Below, piece after piece: positions 6,757-10,040 of a stretch of DNA of 10,040 nt. The stretch's first letter is position 1; each line of letters starts with the position of its first letter. Source of the DNA: Pleurotus ostreatus/Saccharomyces cerevisiae fusant (lineage: Eukaryota; Opisthokonta); NCBI GenBank assembly GCA_024196135.1, contig JAMQCK010001281.1:1-10040 (forward strand), written 5' to 3'. Below the pieces are notes generated by a model that saw nothing but the letters and a program-made list of their open reading frames with translations, was not told the origin of the DNA and searched no databases. Made by a program: the position numbers and the translations under genes.

Positions 6757-9700
6757 TCATGAGCGATGATGGCCGCGTATGACCTGAAGCACCTCCTCGA
6801 TACGGTAGGGCTTTATCTAGGGCACGCATCAGTACGAATTCCCACGTACCCAATCTGGAAAGATGCTCACCAAAACCGTATCCATGCCCGCTTCCTTGAT
6901 GAGCTTGACCTGACCCTCACGAGCATTGGCCGTCAGGGCATAAACCCGATTGCGCGCGCGCAGCTCGCCAGATGCCTCCATCTGGCGGATGCGCCGGACA
7001 GCTTCGATGCCATCCATGACTGGCATTTCGATGTCCATCTGTATCATATCTAAGCAGGGAGGTTGCACGGTTGGAAACCTGCTCACTAGGACGGCGTCGA
7101 AGGGCTTCTCTGCGGACGTCAAGCGATCCAGTGCTTGCAAGCCGTTGTTAGCAAGGACCGTCTCGCATCCTGCCTTGATGAGTTGACGGCTATGATTGCC
7201 TGCGTCAGACCACATTACATCAAAGAGATGTGTAAATACGAACTTCAGAATCCTCTGGTTAATGAGGTTGTCTTCCGTGATGAGCACCCGCAAGGTCGGC
7301 TTCTCCGTCTCCGGCGCGAGCTGATCCTCGCTCAACGAAACCAGCGGCGGCGTCGAGGGCAATGCCCGATCGCTGATTGTCGAAGGAGTCGAAGGTGCCG
7401 ACGCCACAACCGACTCGATGAAGAAGCTGAACACAGCCCCATTCCCGAGCTCACTAGTGACCTAGCCCTTCGTCAGTACCAGTGTCTCACCCCCACAAAA
7501 GGACGAACCTGTATCCGGCCACCCATCAAGTTGCACAGTTTCCGCGAGACGAACAGGCCGAGGCCAGAGCCGCCGAAGACGTCCGACTTTGCAGCGAGCG
7601 AGCCTTGCTGGAAGCTAGTTGTTGCATTAGCACGAGCGCAATCGCCCCAAAAGGGTTTTGCCCACCGTCTGAATAAGATAGTGAGGTCTTCCGGTTGCAA
7701 GCCTGGCCCCGAGTCTGTGACGGAAACATAGATGTATATCGGTGTTCCCGGCTCCAACTTCGCCGCGCTCAGTAGACCATTCGGAGTCTCCGCCTTGGGA
7801 TATATCGCACTCTCCTCGCCGTCCGGAGGGTGGAGGCTGACCTCGACTTCAACCTTGATGTCCCGCTTGTCCGTCGAAGTGTCGGTGAACTTGATTGCAT
7901 TGCTCACGAGGTTCGTACTGCAAGTCAGACTGTTAGTGCTCGAGCCTCCGGTACACCGACAGACGCGCGTACATAACCTGGGCATACCGAGCCTTGTCCG
8001 ACTGTACGGCGCAGACGCCGAGGTTGGCCAACGACTTCCCGAAGTGCACGGATAGGTTGATCTGCTTCCTACAAACACCGTCAATTGAGAGAGCAGGATG
8101 TGGGATAAGAACACCTTACATCTTCGCCTCATTTCGGAAGATCGACACGATCCGCTCGGTCTCGCCGACGAGCTCAAAGTCCGAGGGTTGGATGCTGAGC
8201 GAGTCCAACTGCATACGCGAGAGCGACAGAACGTCGTTGGCTATACGTTCTGAAACGGGGTCAGCCCGAGGACCCTCCGCGCTATACGACACGCTTACCT
8301 TGCGCAAGGCCGCATTGGTAGATGGCGTCCAAGGCGTCGATGTTCTCGTGCATAGACTGCATCCGTTCGGGAGATAGCGTAAGGGTTGCGCCTTCCTTCG
8401 TCCCCTGCATGTCATCCAGGAGAGCGACAAGGTCTGTCCGGACCAGGCCGCTGCAGTTCAAGATAGCAGATACAGGTTGTCGTAGCTCATGCGACGTGAC
8501 ATCGATGAGAAGCTCTGCATAGGGAGTGAGCAAAAGCATCGCTACTCGCAAGTGTGATCACCCACCTTGCGCCCGTCTTCGTTGGTCTGCCTCTTGCCTC
8601 CTTTCCTCCGCATCCTCTGCCTTCTTTCTGGCCTCAGCCTCCCGTTCTCGCGCATGCTCAAGCTTCGCCGCTTCGTATGCCCGCTGATTGCTGATGTCTG
8701 TGAGCGTGCCCACTGAGATATTATCAGCCGAGGCACGGTGGCGATGCGCAACAGAACGTACATGCGCCGCCGTCATCCGTCGGCGCCAGCTGCCCCTGGT
8801 ACCACCTGCCGTTTGTGCAGCCTAGCGCGGTAGTCAATACAGTATACACGCGATTGAGTGCTCTACACGCACGAAACTCAATGATGCGCTCAGACGACGG
8901 AGCATCCTGCTCTCGGTACCAGAATATTCGAAAATTATCGAGATCGTCTTCGTGGATGCTTGCGCGAACATTGAGTCAAGACATCATTGGAAGACGCAGA
9001 CCACTTACGCAGCTTCCCTGTAGGCAAGAAATTAGCAAGGGCATTCACCATACAACAGAGACATGCATACCAGTTGTCCACATCCCCTCGTGGCTGGCTC
9101 AGCATCTCGAACCACCGCGGGTTCACGTATACGATCCTACATTCAGTCAGCTCCTCGCCCTCGTATTGCCACTCCATACTCACTTTCCATCTACGTCCGT
9201 GCTGCAGACTTTGCTTTGAGCGCCTCGCAGGCCGTACGGATACTATGATCACACACCGGAAGATTGCCACCGGAGATTGCTCTAGCAACTGCTGCAGCTC
9301 CTTCGTCCGATCCATGAACTGGGTCTCCAGGAAGACGCGACGCTTTCCGAGCTGCATCTGCAGGTGAACGCGCGCCACTAACTCTGCGCTGCGGAAGGGT
9401 TTCGCCAGGTAGTCGTCGGCACCAGACAGCTGGTGAAACTCGTCAGGGCCATATGAGTGTTAGTGGTGATATGAACGCACCAGGCCCTCTACTCTGGAGT
9501 CATCCCCCGACTTGGCGGTGACGAGGATGACCGGTATATATCGTAGCTCGGGTATATTCTGCATGTGCCCGACGAGAGCCATGCCGTCCATGACTACGAT
9601 AATGTCAGTGGCAGAAACACAACGGGACTGAGCGCCACACGTACTAGGCATCATAACGTCGCTCAAAACAACGTTCGGCTTTGTCTTGACGGCCAAATCC

Positions 9701-10040
9701 AGCGCCTCCTGGCCATTACATGCTTCCACGACAGTAACGTACGGGGCCAAGCTGTCAAACGCTCGTGAGCCTCCAAGATCGTCGTTTGGGTGCACAACAC
9801 TCACATAGTCTTCATATAATGCCTCATCTCTGAATTATCGTCCGCAATAAGCACGATATCCGTCTTCTTGAAGAACATCGTTGTCGGGTCGAGACGCGAG
9901 CCGCTGCTTCCCGTACCCGACGCGTCCGATGCTATCGAGCCAGACTCGGACGCTGGTGTCATGTCTCCGTTTCCGAAGGCGTTCGACGACCACATCATCG
10001 CATCGTTGACGATGCCCTGGCCATACCGCCGCCGGCTGGA
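6757..10040 (-). CDS. Hybrid histidine kinase, REC-PAS-HisKA-HATPase-REC (5' end outside window)
   Basis: Exons on the minus strand: 10040-9805, 9751-9645, 9593-9481, 9429-9257, 9190-9071, 9017-9009, 8958-8873, 8821-8762, 8712-8566, 8514-8299, 8249-8120, 8068-7973, 7917-7666, 7614-7509, 7461-7244, 7189-7087, 7038-6871, 6816-6757. They give 2400 in-frame bases, or 799 residues plus stop. All introns are GT-AG, 47-66 bases. Numbered from the first visible codon: receiver 1 (about 63-180; Asp67/68, phospho-acceptor Asp110 in LSDVMMP, Lys162 in AKPF); a linker; PAS (about 200-315; YVNPRWFEM, FWYREQD, GRWYQG, GTLTDISNQ); a charged coiled coil (about 308-350); HisKA (phospho-His359 in SHELRQP); HATPase (N-box NLVSNAIKF, DSGPG, FQQGS, GGSGLGL); receiver 2 (Glu680/Asp681, Asp726 in MDIEMP, Thr760, Lys782 in IKPY). 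It should autophosphorylate His359 and pass phosphate to Asp726. No membrane segment is visible, so a cytosolic sensor is likely. The acceptor at 9190 is uncertain. Confidence 0.93.
8489..8491 (-). other. Phospho-accepting histidine codon of HisKA
   Basis: The codon CAT (His359 of the visible protein) sits in TSHELRQPVSAI, the H-box of dimerisation/phosphotransfer domains. It falls eight codons into exon 8514-8299, just after the junction that joins AQE to LLIDV. The H-box is intact, so the kinase is expected to be catalytically competent. Confidence 0.9.
9009..9017 (-). other. Nine-base microexon in the kinase PAS domain
   Basis: The acceptor CCTACAG precedes GGAAGCTGC, and a perfect GTAAGT donor follows it. 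The exon completes the Trp codon of VDNW and adds Glu, Ala and part of an Ala codon before IHEDD. PAS domains of this kind usually read W-x-x-x-(I/V)-H-x-x-D, which fits W-E-A-A-I-H-E-D. Skipping it keeps the frame and would give DNCIHEDD. Confidence 0.65.

Noticed and set aside
6829..9378. Treating separate minus-strand frames as several short regulator and kinase genes
   Set aside because: GT-AG introns of about 50 bases join them in phase into one continuous hybrid kinase, with conserved motifs restored at the junctions.
1..10040. CRISPR array, bacterial operon, insertion sequence or retrotransposon proteins
   Set aside because: No regularly spaced repeats, transposase, integrase or reverse transcriptase motifs were seen on either strand, and the gene structure is eukaryotic.

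Overview
The window looks like nuclear DNA of a filamentous basidiomycete, probably an Agaricomycete. The reasons are GC-rich coding DNA, genes split by many introns of about 50 bases with GTRNGT-type donors and CTRAY-like branch points, a fungal hybrid histidine kinase, an Hnt1-type HIT protein and an intron-containing tRNA-Leu. The taxonomic call is an inference from style and homology; no database was searched. All homology statements come from recognising motifs by eye.

Layout. Bases 1-1861 hold no recognisable gene; from about 540 onward the + strand is strongly pyrimidine-rich. Bases 1862-4863 (minus) are a six-exon gene for a 142-residue HIT-family adenosine phosphoramidase (HNT1-like). 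Its coding exons total only 429 bases but are spread over 3 kb by introns of 149, 53, 598, 231 and 1542 bases. Bases 4864-5367 are intergenic and hold the presumed HNT1 promoter. Bases 5368-5703 (plus) encode the N-terminal two thirds of a Poa1-like macro domain that stops abruptly, probably a pseudogene or 3'-truncated gene. Bases 5934-6055 are tRNA-Leu(AAG) with a 42-base intron and a pol III terminator. Bases 6064-6756 are intergenic, with two adjacent hairpins and a GT-rich stretch. From 10040 down to 6757 (minus) runs the 3' part of a hybrid histidine kinase gene: 18 exons, 799 residues in the window, order receiver - PAS - coiled coil - HisKA - HATPase - receiver, with its N-terminus beyond the window.

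The genes do not form an operon and need not cooperate. Two contrasts stand out. All 17 kinase introns are 47-66 bases, whereas HNT1, one gene away, carries very long, pyrimidine-rich introns. The strand bias also flips near the last HNT1 exon: the + strand is about 80% pyrimidine just before it and about 75% purine just after it. A Poa1-like macro domain, which in yeast acts on a by-product of tRNA splicing, lies next to an intron-containing tRNA gene. That is probably chance, but it is noted.
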